DNA of 64,000 nt from Volucribacter psittacicida (GCF_004339025.1 NZ_SMFT01000005.1:104688-168687); one strand, 5' to 3'; positions 21,836 through 30,803 are shown, numbered from the stretch's first letter. Notes: a model not told the origin generated them from the letters alone. Translations and numbers: made by a program.

Positions 21836-22212
21836 AATGTGATCACCCTATCGGCAGTGAGCAAGGCTTGACTAAACTCGCCTAAGCCCGCTAATTGAAA
21901 ACCTGTTGCAAGATTAGCTTGTTGAGTATTCCATGCACTATTTTCATCAACCACACCTCGCCGTTGGGCGGCGGCAATACACAAATGTAGCGGAACTTGA
22001 TATTGTTGGCTTAATTGCTGCCAAGCCTGGGTTAAATTAAATTCATCATTGGCAGGATAAACGAAACCATTGCCATGACTCACGCCCTCTTGATAAAAAA
22101 AGATTTGGCTAATTTGATGTTTCGCAAGTAATAAGGCTTGAGCAAATTGATAGGCAAGAAATGCCCCCTGAGATCCATATACTGGCTGTCTGACGACTAA
22201 AACATATTTCAT
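21832..22212 (-). CDS. tusD: Sulfur relay protein TusD (DsrE family)
   Basis: 126-residue DsrE-type subunit. The family has a sulfur-carrying Cys; here LHLCIAAAQRRGV (about residues 74-86) holds the Cys in the conserved position. It overlaps yheO by one base and tusC by four. Confidence 0.93.
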   Translation of the reverse strand: MKYVLVVRQPVYGSQGAFLAYQFAQALLLAKHQISQIFFYQEGVSHGNGFVYPANDEFNLTQAWQQLSQQYQVPLHLCIAAAQRRGVVDENSAWNTQQANLATGFQLAGLGEFSQALLTADRVITL

Positions 22213-22889
22213 TATTTTGCCTCGTCTTGTTTAATTTGACGAATATACAAATAAACCGTATGACGAGAGATATTTAAACGCTCAGCCACTTGATTAATGG
22301 CATCTTTAATATCAAAAATCCCTTTTTCAAACAGGGACACTACAATTTGCCGATTTTTATTATTATTGGCGACAAATCGATCGGTTGTCACTTCTTCAAT
22401 AGTATGTTCTAAGGTTTGTGAAACCAATTCCTCAACAGAACTTGCAAAATTCACTGGAGAGGTTTCTTGTTGTTGCACGGTTGGCATAAAACTCTGCAAA
22501 AACTGTGAAACAGGCACATCTAAGTTAATATTAATACATAATAAACCAATAATACGTTGTTGCGGATTACGGATAGCAATGGTAATAGACTTCATTAAAC
22601 CACTGCCCTTTGCTCTGGTAAAATAAGGCTTAGACACATTCTCTGATCTCATATTATGCAAAGATTTTAAGGCAAAATCAGTAATGGGTGAGCCAACATT
22701 ACGCTTGGTATTATGCCCATTGGCAATGCAAATCGCAGAATGTTCAATATCCGCCAAAGAATGTAACACGATTTCACAATGTTCACCAATAAGCAAAGCG
22801 AGTCCCTCTACAACCGCTTGATAAGATTTTAGAATATTGTGATCTTGCTCAGTAAAAGGACGTTTATCCGTTAACATAGTTATACTCAT
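22212..22889 (-). CDS. yheO: YheO-type transcriptional regulator (PAS-like plus HTH)
   Basis: 225-residue regulator with the YheO PAS-like domain (about 10-130: LKSYQAVVEGLALLIGEHCEIVLHSL, AIRNPQQRIIGLLCININLDVP) and a C-terminal HTH (KGIFDIKDAINQVAERLNISRHTVYLYIRQIK). The ligand is unknown. First gene of the tus cluster as in E. coli. Confidence 0.9.
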   Translation of the reverse strand: MSITMLTDKRPFTEQDHNILKSYQAVVEGLALLIGEHCEIVLHSLADIEHSAICIANGHNTKRNVGSPITDFALKSLHNMRSENVSKPYFTRAKGSGLMKSITIAIRNPQQRIIGLLCININLDVPVSQFLQSFMPTVQQQETSPVNFASSVEELVSQTLEHTIEEVTTDRFVANNNKNRQIVVSLFEKGIFDIKDAINQVAERLNISRHTVYLYIRQIKQDEAK

Positions 22890-22905
22890 TATTTATTTAA
22901 AACGC

Positions 22906-22933
22906 ACCGCACTTCTCTATACAAAAGTGCGGT
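22906..22933. terminator. Inverted uptake-sequence pair acting as terminator after fkpA
   Basis: ACCGCACTT (22906-22914) and AAGTGCGGT (22925-22933) form a perfect 9-base stem with a 10-base loop, between fkpA and yheO. Facing uptake sequences commonly serve as terminators in Pasteurellaceae; the T-run lies on the fkpA-proximal side, so termination strength for fkpA is uncertain. Confidence 0.6.
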
Positions 22934-22944
22934 CGTATTTTTCA

Positions 22945-23658
22945 TTATTTTTCAGCAGGTTTCACATCTAACAATTCAATATCAAAAATTAACGTAGAAT
23001 TTGGTGGAAGCTGCCAGCCCGCTTGATCGCCATAACCTAATTCAGGCGGTAGCACTAATTCAATTTTTCCTCCTTTCTTGATTAATTGTAATCCTTCAAT
23101 CCACCCAGGGATTAGTTGATCCAATTTAAATTCAACAGGTTGTCCACGTTTTACTGAACTATCAAATTCTGTGCCATCCACTAATTTACCAACATAATGT
23201 ACTTCAACTGTATCTTCTGGTTTTGGTGATACTCCTTCACCTTCTTTTTCAATTTTATATAAAAGACCAGAAGATGTTTGTTTTACCCCTGCCTGTTTCG
23301 CATAATTCGCACGAAACTCATCGCCTTGTTTTTTCGCTTCTTCGCCAGCTTTTTCCAATTCCGCTTTCTCAATTTCAGCCAATTTTGTGCTTAAGGCTTG
23401 TAAACGCTCACCAATTTCTTGATCAGATAAAGTCACCTTACCTTGCAAGCTATCCTCTACCCCGGCTAAAATGCGTGATGTGTTAAATTGAATCACCTCT
23501 TTTTGTGAAGCAACCATATCTTCAAGCTGTTTGCCCATAGCAACCCCTAAAGCATAAGAGGTGTCATCAATAAAGGTCTTGTCAGTAATTTGCTCTGCCA
23601 TAACATGAGCAGAAAATAAAGAGGTAACGAGTAAAGCGACTGATGATAATTTTTTCAT
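22945..23658 (-). CDS. fkpA: FKBP-type peptidyl-prolyl isomerase FkpA
   Basis: Periplasmic proline isomerase and chaperone. A 21-residue signal peptide (MKKLSSVALLVTSLFSAHVMA) precedes an N-terminal helical dimerisation domain and a C-terminal FKBP domain (about 125-237) with VEVHYVGKLVDGTEFDSS and PPELGYGDQAGWQLPPNSTL. The total of 237 residues is near the family norm. Divergent from slyX. Confidence 0.94.
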   Translation of the reverse strand: MKKLSSVALLVTSLFSAHVMAEQITDKTFIDDTSYALGVAMGKQLEDMVASQKEVIQFNTSRILAGVEDSLQGKVTLSDQEIGERLQALSTKLAEIEKAELEKAGEEAKKQGDEFRANYAKQAGVKQTSSGLLYKIEKEGEGVSPKPEDTVEVHYVGKLVDGTEFDSSVKRGQPVEFKLDQLIPGWIEGLQLIKKGGKIELVLPPELGYGDQAGWQLPPNSTLIFDIELLDVKPAEK

Positions 23659-23768
23659 AAAAATATCCTTGTTATAGTTAATAAAAAAGAAATCTCCCCT
23701 TTCCTATTTATCATAGAATAGGTTAAAGTGTCTTAGCAACAATTTATAACACTTATTTGGAATAATAT

Positions 23769-23990
23769 ATGGACAATATGCAAAATTTTAAACGGCAGAT
23801 CCAAGAATTAGAAATGAAAGTGACTTTTCAAGAAGGTATCATTGAAGATCTCAATCAATCTTTAGTGGAACAACAATTTCTTTTAGATAAAATTCAACGT
23901 CAATTACGCCATCTCGCTAATAAACTCAAGGATTTACAACCAACCAATATCGCAAGCCAAAGCGAAGAAACACCACCGCCCCATTATTAA
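23769..23990 (+). CDS. slyX: SlyX family protein
   Basis: 73-residue coiled-coil protein ([27 protein letters not shown]...) with the proline-rich end [10 protein letters not shown] typical of SlyX. Function unknown. Its position next to fkpA matches E. coli. Confidence 0.9.
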   Translation: MDNMQNFKRQIQELEMKVTFQEGIIEDLNQSLVEQQFLLDKIQRQLRHLANKLKDLQPTNIASQSEETPPPHY

Positions 23991-24010
23991 TCAATCAACA
24001 GAGGTTCATT

Positions 24011-24685
24011 ATGCAAGCGTATCAACTCGCACAATATATCGATCATACGGCACTGAGTGCAGAAAAAACTGAACAAGATATTCTCACCCTCTGCGATGAA
24101 GCCATAGATTATGGCTTTTACGCCATTTGTATTAATCCTTGCCATATTCCTTTAGCCAAAGAGAAATTAAAAGGCAGTCATATTAAAATTTGTACCGTTA
24201 TCGGCTTTCCTTTAGGGGCAAATGCAACAGCTGTTAAAGCCTTTGAAGCTCAACAAGCCATTGAGGCGGGGGCTAATGAAATTGATATGGTAATCAATAT
24301 TGGTTGGCTCAAATCAGGACTTTGGGCAAAGGTTGAACAAGATATAGCTCAAGTGAAACAGATCTGTGATAATATTCCTTTAAAAGTGATATTAGAAACT
24401 TGCCTATTAAGCCCCGAAGAAATTACACAAGCCTGTGAGATTTGCAAACAGTTAAAGGTCGCTTTTGTTAAAACCTCAACGGGATTCAACAAAGGTGGAG
24501 CAACCCTTGAAGATGTCAAACTTATGCATTCTTTGGTCGCCAATAGCACAGAAGTAAAAGCCTCTGGAGGGATAAGAGATACCGATACAGCACTCGCAAT
24601 GATTAATGCGGGAGCAACAAGAATAGGAACAAGCTCTGGCGTTGCCATTATTCATAATTTAGTTTCTCAAACACAAGAATATTAA
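24011..24685 (+). CDS. deoC: Deoxyribose-phosphate aldolase
   Basis: Class I aldolase splitting 2-deoxyribose 5-phosphate into acetaldehyde and glyceraldehyde 3-phosphate in deoxynucleoside breakdown. The 224-residue protein is the short DeoC type. The Schiff-base Lys is in VAFVKTSTGF (near residue 155), and EIDMVINIGWLKSG and VKASGGIRD supply the other conserved Asp and Lys. It starts about 20 bases after slyX with its own GAGG site. Confidence 0.95.
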   Translation: MQAYQLAQYIDHTALSAEKTEQDILTLCDEAIDYGFYAICINPCHIPLAKEKLKGSHIKICTVIGFPLGANATAVKAFEAQQAIEAGANEIDMVINIGWLKSGLWAKVEQDIAQVKQICDNIPLKVILETCLLSPEEITQACEICKQLKVAFVKTSTGFNKGGATLEDVKLMHSLVANSTEVKASGGIRDTDTALAMINAGATRIGTSSGVAIIHNLVSQTQEY

Positions 24686-24714
24686 AACTTTTTTATTTCT
24701 GACCGCACTTTATT

Positions 24715-24752
24715 GGTGTAATGAACATAATCTTTATTATGTCCATTACACC
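24715..24752. terminator. Bidirectional terminator between deoC and yjjB
   Basis: A 17-base stem (GGTGTAATGAACATAAT against ATTATGTCCATTACACC, one mismatch) with a 4-base loop lies between convergent genes. T-rich sequence follows on the plus strand (TATTTTG) and A-rich sequence precedes it. An uptake-type sequence is at 24702-24710. Confidence 0.8.
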
Positions 24753-24769
24753 TATTTTGAAGTAATCAT

Positions 24770-25234
24770 TTAAACTATCGGGCGTTGTCGATAAAACAAC
24801 AAGCCTGGTAACGCTAAACCAAATACTAAAGCCCCTAAAATAAAACCCGTTTTCACGAAATTTTCTAATACTTGCGAAAGTAATTCTTGGCTATATCCAT
24901 AATAATTAATTTGCACGATTGCAATCATCGCTTTATAGGCATATATGCCAGGAATCATGGGAATGATCGCCGCCACAGTAAATACTTTAGGATGAGCAAG
25001 ATAATGATGAGAAAGTTTTACACCAATAAATCCAACGAATGCAGCAGCAACAAAGGTGGCGGGGACAAGATTAAGACCAAAGAAAGTCAATAATAACGTA
25101 CGAGAAAGATGACCTAACGCCCCAAGTACCGCACAATACTTTAATGCCGTCACTGGAACATTAAATAATAATGCAAATCCTACCGCCGGCAAGGCTGAAA
25201 GTATTGCATCTTCCAACAAACTGAAGAATATCAT
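24770..25234 (-). CDS. yjjB: YjjB, small subunit of the YjjPB exporter (ThrE-like)
   Basis: 154-residue membrane protein of the DUF3815/ThrE C-terminal family; with YjjP it forms an exporter implicated in succinate efflux in E. coli. Four to five hydrophobic segments and the conserved YLAHPKVFTVAAIIPMIPGI stretch are present. The start ATG at 25234 overlaps the yjjP stop as TGATG; upstream in-frame ATGs lie inside yjjP. Because yjjP is split by the prophage, YjjB is probably left without its partner. Confidence 0.9.
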   Translation of the reverse strand: MIFFSLLEDAILSALPAVGFALLFNVPVTALKYCAVLGALGHLSRTLLLTFFGLNLVPATFVAAAFVGFIGVKLSHHYLAHPKVFTVAAIIPMIPGIYAYKAMIAIVQINYYGYSQELLSQVLENFVKTGFILGALVFGLALPGLLFYRQRPIV

Positions 25235-25384
25235 CAATACCCTCCCCATTGATGAATATTGAGCAAAGATAAAGCTGCAACAATCCCTATACAAGCACCA
25301 AGGGTTAAAACAGTAGCCATCGCCCAACGTCCAATTCCCATATTAACGTGTCCCTTTAACACATCGGCAAGTGCATTAATTAGT
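25234..25384 (-). pseudogene. yjjP: yjjP, 3' fragment (C-terminal part)
   Basis: The last part of YjjP: from LINALADVLKGHVNMGIGRW to the TGA at 25236-25234. It is cut off at the left end of the Mu-like prophage. Joining 63782-63119 to 25379-25234 gives 810 bases in one open frame (269 residues) and reads VPGFPLINALADVLKG across the junction, as in intact YjjP proteins. Inactive here unless the prophage excises precisely. Confidence 0.92.
25380..25384. repeat. Left target-site duplication TTAGT
   Basis: TTAGT directly precedes the TG end and is repeated at 63119-63123 directly after the CA end. Five bases is the Mu-family duplication length. Confidence 0.93.
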
Positions 25385-25396
25385 TGTTACCAACCA

Positions 25397-25568
25397 CCTA
25401 AAATGAGAAATTAGGGATTATGTGGGAATAAACGGAATTAAGTGGGATAAAACCAATAAAATCAAGGGTTAGAAAAAATTTTAGGGTTTTGTTTTTCTCA
25501 AAGTAAGTGAATGAGAAAAAATAGAAGAATGGGGAAAATTGCGGGTTTTAACCGCTTAAAATGAGAAA
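25397..25568. promoter_or_regulatory. Left-end transposase binding sites
   Basis: Four similar sequences of the form CTTAAARTGRGAAA: CCTAAAATGAGAAA (25397-25410), ATTATGTGGGAATA (25417-25430), ATTAAGTGGGATAA (25437-25450) and CTTAAAATGAGAAA (25555-25568). The right end carries the same motif. By analogy with Mu L1-L3 they are MuA sites. The 354-base stretch 25385-25738 otherwise holds hairpins and no gene. Confidence 0.7.
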
Positions 25569-25573
25569 GTTAG

Positions 25574-25604
25574 AAAGCCGTTTAAATGTTGTTTAAATGG
25601 CTTT
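25574..25604. terminator. Hairpin at prophage left end with paired TTTAAA
   Basis: AAAGCCGTTTAAAT pairs with GTTTAAATGGCTTT (14-base stem, two G-T pairs) and is followed by T residues on the plus strand. It could block chromosomal transcription entering from the left. A second hairpin, GGGGCG (25687-25692)/CGCCCC (25707-25712), lies nearer the repressor stop. Confidence 0.55.
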
Positions 25605-25738
25605 TTAATATTTGTGAACTAGCTAACAAAAAATAATTTAATTTATTGACATTAGTTTGATAACTTTAATATTATCAACGTATTAGGGGGCGATTTAAGG
25701 AAAAAACGCCCCTTAGATTGCTATTGCCTTTTGAAAGG

Positions 25739-26230
25739 TTAAGCTACTTTATAATCCTCAAGTGGCTCGGAGCTCTCTTTTTGTTTATTTATAGCCCTAA
25801 CAACTAAATCTTCTGCAGTTGATATTAAACTATTTTGTTGTTGTTTATTGCAAAGCCTAAATAAACTAATTAAACGGCTTTCATCGTCATTTAAACCGTT
25901 TAATGAGGTTTGTGAATGGGGATTCAGAACAGCAAGCAAATTATTTACTGATTCTTTAACCTGTTTTATTTCTTTCTCTAATTCATCTGTTGACTTCTGT
26001 TTGTTTTGTGTATTGGTTGTTGTAGTATCAAAGCCTAATGCTTGCTGGACATCTAGTGGAAGTGATGTGTAGTGATACTCATAAGCAACCCCCTTTTTAC
26101 CTTGAATTTGTCTTTTTTTCCAATTTTCCTTAGTTGCCTTCCTTGTTACATTAGTCGCTTTATTTGGTAATTTCCCTAAACCTTCTAGCTCAAAAGCCGA
26201 GAACCATTCATTTTTCATTTTGGAATTCAT
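25739..26230 (-). CDS. Mu-type repressor (c), divergent from ner
   Basis: 163-residue lysogeny repressor. Residues 7-60 (EWFSAFELEGLGKLPNKATN... ending YEYHYTSLPLDVQQALG) are the Mu-type winged HTH and are clearly homologous to the N-terminus of this prophage's transposase (EWFTAKELSGIQSLPTSPSN), as for Mu c and MuA. The C-terminal part is polar and ends DYKVA, possibly the ClpX-exposed tail of Mu-type repressors. The start ATG 26230 has AAAGGTG upstream. Confidence 0.85.
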   Translation of the reverse strand: MNSKMKNEWFSAFELEGLGKLPNKATNVTRKATKENWKKRQIQGKKGVAYEYHYTSLPLDVQQALGFDTTTTNTQNKQKSTDELEKEIKQVKESVNNLLAVLNPHSQTSLNGLNDDESRLISLFRLCNKQQQNSLISTAEDLVVRAINKQKESSEPLEDYKVA

Positions 26231-26441
26231 AAATCACCTTTGAAATTCACTAAGTGAATTCAAAAAGAATAAAAAATATTTTCAATAAAATCATAAAGAT
26301 AATATCTATAAAGAAAATTAATTAAAATTCTTTTGAATTCTATTATTGATTTCTGAAAGAGTTCACTATAAGATAAAAATATAGTTAATTAGATTACTTT
26401 CATAACGTACTTAAAAAACCAACTTCAAAGGATCGCACATA
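26231..26441. promoter_or_regulatory. Early operator/promoter region between repressor and ner
   Basis: 211 very A+T-rich bases between divergent genes. A perfect palindrome AATTCACT-A-AGTGAATT lies at 26244-26260; related half sites TTCACTA and GAATTC recur near 26334 and 26361. By analogy with Mu this holds Pe, Pc and operators O1-O3. Individual promoters cannot be fixed by eye. Confidence 0.6.
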
Positions 26442-26657
26442 ATGGCAAGAAAAAAAAGAGCTAAAGATATGAGTAACTACGAAATTCGTGGCGAGCTTAT
26501 GAAAAAGGGGCTTAGTTTGTCTAAATTGAGTACTAATAATGGATTAGCAAAAACGACTTTACGCAATGCATTAGATAAGTCTTACCCAAAAGGAGAACGT
26601 ATTATTGCTGATGCTCTAGGTTTAGAACCTAAGGATATATGGCCATCACGTTACTAA
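26442..26657 (+). CDS. ner: Ner-like early transcription regulator
   Basis: 71-residue DNA-binding protein of the Ner/Nlp family (NYEIRGELMKKGLSLSKLSTNNGLAKTTLRNAL... IADALGLEPKDIWPSRY). In Mu, Ner turns down early transcription and repressor synthesis. First gene of the early operon, 10 bases before the transposase, with AAGGATCG upstream. Confidence 0.9.
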   Translation: MARKKRAKDMSNYEIRGELMKKGLSLSKLSTNNGLAKTTLRNALDKSYPKGERIIADALGLEPKDIWPSRY

Positions 26658-26667
26658 GGAAACGAGT

Positions 26668-28635
26668 ATGAAAGAATGGTTTACAGCAAAAGAATTATCA
26701 GGAATTCAGTCTTTGCCAACTTCACCATCAAATATTACGCGTTTAGCTACAAGTAAAAATTGGGAAAAAAGGCAAGTACAAGGGGTTAGAGGTGTAACTT
26801 ACCAATACGCTTTCACTTCCCTTCCCCAAGAAGTCCAAACCGAGCTGTTACTAAAACACGCCCAAACCACAGCGGTTGAGCTAGCTGATAAGGGGAAATC
26901 CTCAAAAAAAGCCAAAGCATTAAATTATCTGCCTGATGTAATTTGGGCGGGATTTGATAAAGCAACCGAGCAACAACGGCAAAAAGCCAAAGAAAAGTTG
27001 GCATTAATTGTTGCGGTGGCGGACTTGGTGGAGAACGGTGCTGCCATTATGGACGCCATCAATTTGGTGGCAAAACAGCATAACGAAGCCGTTGGTTCGT
27101 TGAAACGGTGGTACTACAAAGTGCGGTCGTTTGAGCGTTCGGATTGGCTTCCTTTGTTGCTAGGTAAACAGGGCAAAAATCGTCAAGCCTATTGTGCGGA
27201 ATTTACCCCCGCCGCATGGGAATTTTTTAAAGCGGATTATTTTCGCAATGAAGAGCCTCAATTTGCGGTGTGTTATCAGCGGTTAAAACGGGCTGCGGTC
27301 AAAAATAATTGGCAGATCCCAAGCCCTTCCAGCGTAAAACGCAAAATACAGCGGGAAATTCCGATGGTGCAACAGGTGTATTTACGCAAAGGCGAACACG
27401 CTTTAAGTCAATATTACCCAAGCCAACGCCGTAGTGTGGCGGATTTAGAGGCGTTTGAATGGGTAAATGGAGACGGTTATCAACATAACGTGTTTGTGAA
27501 GTGGCATAACGGCGAGATTGTGCGACCTAAGACGTGGATTTGGCAAGATGTTCGCACTAGAAAGATCCTTGCTTATCGCACTGATATTAGCGAAAACAGC
27601 GACAGTATTCGCCTTTCCTTAATGGACTTGGTTTACAAATACGGTATACCAAGAAACATCACGCTCGACAATACCCGAGCGGCAGCTAACAAATGGCTAA
27701 CGGGCGGTGTGCCGAACCGTTATCGCTTTAAGGTAAAAGAGGATGATGTAAAAGGGATTATTCCGCTTTTAGGGATAAAACTGCACTGGACGAGCATTCA
27801 ATTTGGCAAGGGGCATGGACAAGCTAAACCCATTGAGCGCGCCTTTTCCCATGGTGGTTTAGGCGAGTTAGTGGATAAGCACCCAAGTTTAGCGGGTTTT
27901 TATACGGGCGACAATGTGTATAACAAGCCTGATAACTATAACGGCGGACAAGCTGGGGTCGATTATGCCACCTTTATTTTAGCCCTAGAGCAAGGTATTC
28001 AAACCTTTAATGCCAAACAAAAACGGCATACCGAGCTTTGTCAAGGGGTTTACAGCTTTGATCAGGTGTTTGAACGAGATTATCAACAAACGGCAATCCG
28101 CCAAGCCAGTATGGAACAACTGCGTATTTTAATGCTAATGAGTGAAGCGGTATCCATTAAGAAAGACGGCACCTTTGAGCTGTCTTGTGGCGGTAAGGTG
28201 AATGGGCGTCAGAATCGTTATTTAGCCATCGATTTGATCGGCTCACATTATAAAAAAGTGGTTGTGAGATTTGATCCTCAACAACTGCATAGCGACGTAT
28301 GGGTATATAGCCTTGAGGGCGAATTTTTAGCTCAAGCTATTTGCCAAGAAGCTATCGCCTTTGGAGATAAAGCAACGGGACGGGAACACGACAGATTGCG
28401 TAAGCAATTTACCAGAGAGAATAAAAAGGCAGCACAATCACAAATTAAGATGGATACATTAGAAGTCAGTCGGTTGATGCCAGAGGTGGAGTTAGAGGAA
28501 GAGCCGACAGAGCCGAAAATTATTGAGCTGGTCAAAATGGGCAATACGGTGCGGAAAGTAACCGTTGATAAAGAGGAAGAAACAATGAATGAATTTGAGC
28601 AAAGTCTGCAAAGAGGGCTTACCCGAATTAAATAA
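26668..28635 (+). CDS. Mu-type DDE transposase (A)
   Basis: 655-residue transposase that assembles on the phage ends and performs strand transfer. The N-terminal winged HTH (1-60) is shared with the repressor. The catalytic triad is D269 (WVNGDGYQ), D334 (ITLDNTRAAANKW) and E390 (AKPIERAF), almost the same positions as in Mu A (269, 336, 392). The C-terminal acidic and basic segment would contact the B protein. It is complete, so the element should be mobile. Confidence 0.97.
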   Translation: MKEWFTAKELSGIQSLPTSPSNITRLATSKNWEKRQVQGVRGVTYQYAFTSLPQEVQTELLLKHAQTTAVELADKGKSSKKAKALNYLPDVIWAGFDKATEQQRQKAKEKLALIVAVADLVENGAAIMDAINLVAKQHNEAVGSLKRWYYKVRSFERSDWLPLLLGKQGKNRQAYCAEFTPAAWEFFKADYFRNEEPQFAVCYQRLKRAAVKNNWQIPSPSSVKRKIQREIPMVQQVYLRKGEHALSQYYPSQRRSVADLEAFEWVNGDGYQHNVFVKWHNGEIVRPKTWIWQDVRTRKILAYRTDISENSDSIRLSLMDLVYKYGIPRNITLDNTRAAANKWLTGGVPNRYRFKVKEDDVKGIIPLLGIKLHWTSIQFGKGHGQAKPIERAFSHGGLGELVDKHPSLAGFYTGDNVYNKPDNYNGGQAGVDYATFILALEQGIQTFNAKQKRHTELCQGVYSFDQVFERDYQQTAIRQASMEQLRILMLMSEAVSIKKDGTFELSCGGKVNGRQNRYLAIDLIGSHYKKVVVRFDPQQLHSDVWVYSLEGEFLAQAICQEAIAFGDKATGREHDRLRKQFTRENKKAAQSQIKMDTLEVSRLMPEVELEEEPTEPKIIELVKMGNTVRKVTVDKEEETMNEFEQSLQRGLTRIK

Positions 28636-28647
28636 CAGGAGCTAATT

Positions 28648-29562
28648 ATGACATTAATTCAACAAATACAAAGCATTATTGATCGTGGCGAAATGAGCCA
28701 AGTGGAAATCGCCAAAAAGATGGGGTTCACTGCCAGCGTATTAAGTACCTATCTAAAGGGAAAATATAAGGGCAATAATCAAGCGGTAGAACAGGCTATT
28801 ATCAATTTCTTGCAATCGCGTGAGAAAAAAGCCAAGCAATTTATTGAAGGACCGAGCTTTATTGAAACCGCCACCGCCCAAAAAGTCTTTAATTCATTAG
28901 ATATGGCAAAAATCCTTGGCACGATGGTAACGGTTTATGGGGCAAGTGGCGTGGGGAAAACCAAAGCCTGCCAAGAATATAAACGGGTAAATGCCAATGT
29001 ATGGCTTATCACAGCAAGCCCTGCTCGGGCAACCTTATCCAGTATTTTATATGAGTTAGCCCTTGAATTAGGTATTAACGATGCCCCTAGACGTAAAGAT
29101 CGTTTATCACGCTTAATCACGAAGAAATTACTGAATACACAGGGTTTAGTGATTATTGATGAAAGTGATCATCTGCCTTATGACGCCCTTGAAGAAATTC
29201 GCATTATTCAAGAGGAAGCCAATGTGGGGTTTGCGTTAATTGGGAATGACAAGGTTTATACCCGTTTACAAGGTGGCGTCAACCAAGCCCATGAATATGC
29301 CAGACTTTGGTCAAGAATAGGTAATCATTGCCACGTCAAAGCCTCAACAAAAAAAGATATTCAGGCGATTGCACAGGCTTGGGACATCAATATTGAAGAT
29401 AAAGATTTTATGACGGTTCTATACGATATTGGCACGAAAGCAGGCGGTTTACGCGCCTTAACCCAGTATTTGCGTTTAGCAGGTATTGCCGCCAAAGGTA
29501 ACGGCACGTTGATTACCTTGGATTTAGTGTTACAAGCCCAAGCACAAATGCGAGGGGCTTAA
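28648..29562 (+). CDS. Mu-type target DNA activator ATPase (B)
   Basis: 304-residue AAA+ ATPase that binds target DNA and stimulates transposase. An N-terminal HTH (about 10-40, SQVEIAKKMGFTASVLSTYLKG) precedes Walker A GASGVGKT (98-105) and Walker B LVIIDE (167-172). The start is 12 bases after the A stop. Confidence 0.95.
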   Translation: MTLIQQIQSIIDRGEMSQVEIAKKMGFTASVLSTYLKGKYKGNNQAVEQAIINFLQSREKKAKQFIEGPSFIETATAQKVFNSLDMAKILGTMVTVYGASGVGKTKACQEYKRVNANVWLITASPARATLSSILYELALELGINDAPRRKDRLSRLITKKLLNTQGLVIIDESDHLPYDALEEIRIIQEEANVGFALIGNDKVYTRLQGGVNQAHEYARLWSRIGNHCHVKASTKKDIQAIAQAWDINIEDKDFMTVLYDIGTKAGGLRALTQYLRLAGIAAKGNGTLITLDLVLQAQAQMRGA

Positions 29563-29563
29563 G

Positions 29564-29791
29564 ATGAAAAAATATTTAACTCTAATCATACCGCTTTTGT
29601 TATCAGCCTGTCAGCAAGCGGAACAAGACGTCTGCGATCAATCCTGCTGGCAAGAAAAGGCAAGGCAAGAATGGAAAGCCGAACACGGTAAATTTCAGCC
29701 GAATTTAACACCCGAGCAGGAAGAATATATCCAAGACTGGCTGATTAAGCATTACCCGAATACGGATTTTTATAACTACATAGGAGAATAA
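29564..29791 (+). CDS. Small predicted lipoprotein, early region
   Basis: 75 residues with a lipoprotein signal peptide (MKKYLTLIIPLLLSAC, lipobox LSAC with Cys 16) and an acidic, Trp-containing mature part. It directly follows B by one base. I do not recognise a family; a cell-envelope effect during early infection is only a guess. Confidence 0.6.
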   Translation: MKKYLTLIIPLLLSACQQAEQDVCDQSCWQEKARQEWKAEHGKFQPNLTPEQEEYIQDWLIKHYPNTDFYNYIGE

Positions 29792-29794
29792 AAC

Positions 29795-30001
29795 GTGCTG
29801 GAAATAGGAAAAATATATCTGATTACCCGAAAAGACCCTTTATTTATTAAATATTGTGTTTTATGGGGAGAAGAAAACCGCAACAACCCTAATCAACTTA
29901 TTGATGTGCTGGTACATGGGATTAGCCATTTTGAAGTTTTAGTGAAAAAAAGATCAATAAAAGTTGTCGCAATTTTAAATGAAAACAAGGAGTCATTATG
30001 A
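29795..30001 (+). CDS. Hypothetical early protein (68 aa)
   Basis: GTG start at 29795 with AGGAG in good position, overlapping the next gene by four bases at its end. The product (LEIGKIYLITRKDPLFIKYC...) resembles a small beta-rich protein; no family recognised. Tight spacing in the early operon supports it as real. Confidence 0.55.
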   Translation: MLEIGKIYLITRKDPLFIKYCVLWGEENRNNPNQLIDVLVHGISHFEVLVKKRSIKVVAILNENKESL

Positions 30002-30615
30002 GCAAAACTGTCATTGAAGGCAAAACTTACTGGAAAGACGCGAAAGGGCATTTAACCCCCGATGAGTTAGTGCGGGAAATAGATAAAGAGCGTGATGCCC
30101 TAGTGCGTGATTTTGTTGAAAAGGCAATGAATGTACAACAGGCAATGAAAGCCTTTAAGCAACAAGTTTTTAATGATGTTGGGGCATTTGTTGACCTGTC
30201 TTCCGAAAAATACGGGGTAAAAATGGGTGGGCGTAAAGGGAATTTAACCCTATTTACCTATGACGGTAAATATAAATTACAGGTGGCGGTATCTGACCAT
30301 ATTCGGTTTGATGAGCGTATTCACGCCGCCAAAACCTTGATTGATGAATGTTTGCATGAATGGTCAGTTGAAGCACGTCCTGAACTGCGCTCATTAATTG
30401 ATAACGCTTTCCAAGTGGATAAGGAAGGTAACTTAAGTACTGCTCGCATTTTCTCATTAAGAAAGGTGGATATTCAAGATGAACGTTGGCTAAAAGCGAT
30501 GCAAGCCATTTCGGACAGTATGCAGGTGATCAGCAGTAAAGATTATATCCGTTTTTATGAACGCGATGAGCAAGGTAAATATCAGCCAGTGAGTTTGGAT
30601 ATGGCGGGGGTTTAA
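29998..30615 (+). CDS. DUF3164 family protein
   Basis: 205 residues of the DUF3164 family common in Mu-like early regions (often misannotated as a sulfate transporter). Typical parts are KTYWKDAKGHLTPDELV at the start, DRFV-like helices, and YDGKYKLQVAVSDHIRFDERI in the middle. Function is unknown. Overlaps the previous gene by four bases. Confidence 0.8.
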   Translation: MSKTVIEGKTYWKDAKGHLTPDELVREIDKERDALVRDFVEKAMNVQQAMKAFKQQVFNDVGAFVDLSSEKYGVKMGGRKGNLTLFTYDGKYKLQVAVSDHIRFDERIHAAKTLIDECLHEWSVEARPELRSLIDNAFQVDKEGNLSTARIFSLRKVDIQDERWLKAMQAISDSMQVISSKDYIRFYERDEQGKYQPVSLDMAGV

Positions 30616-30717
30616 ATGGAAATCTTACTTTACATTGTTATGGGCGCATTTTTAATTCCTCTTGCATTTGGTTTAGGTTGTATATGCATTATATGTATTC
30701 TTAACTTAATAGGATAA
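30616..30717 (+). CDS. Tiny membrane protein (33 aa)
   Basis: ATG directly after the DUF3164 stop codon; the product MEILLYIVMGAFLIPLAFGL plus GCICIICILNLIG is one long hydrophobic helix with three Cys. No separate ribosome site is visible, so it would rely on coupling to the gene before. Possible but not certain. Confidence 0.4.
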   Translation: MEILLYIVMGAFLIPLAFGLGCICIICILNLIG

Positions 30718-30735
30718 ATAGTTTAAAGCCCATTT

Positions 30736-30768
30736 AAACGCCTTTTAACGTGCTTTTAAGAGGCGTTT
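30736..30768. terminator. Hairpin in the early operon before the ANR gene
   Basis: AAACGCCT (30736-30743) pairs with AGGCGTTT (30761-30768), with TTTTAA repeats in the loop; a TTTAAAGCCCATTTAAA pair precedes it. Could be an attenuator dividing the early operon. Confidence 0.4.
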
Positions 30769-30803
30769 GGAATGTGTTTTAACCACGCAAATAAGGAGAA
30801 AAG

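Noticed and set aside
26668..28635. Separate IS element around the transposase
   Set aside because: The transposase is Mu A type with B after it, inside the prophage; no internal terminal repeats or duplications flank it.
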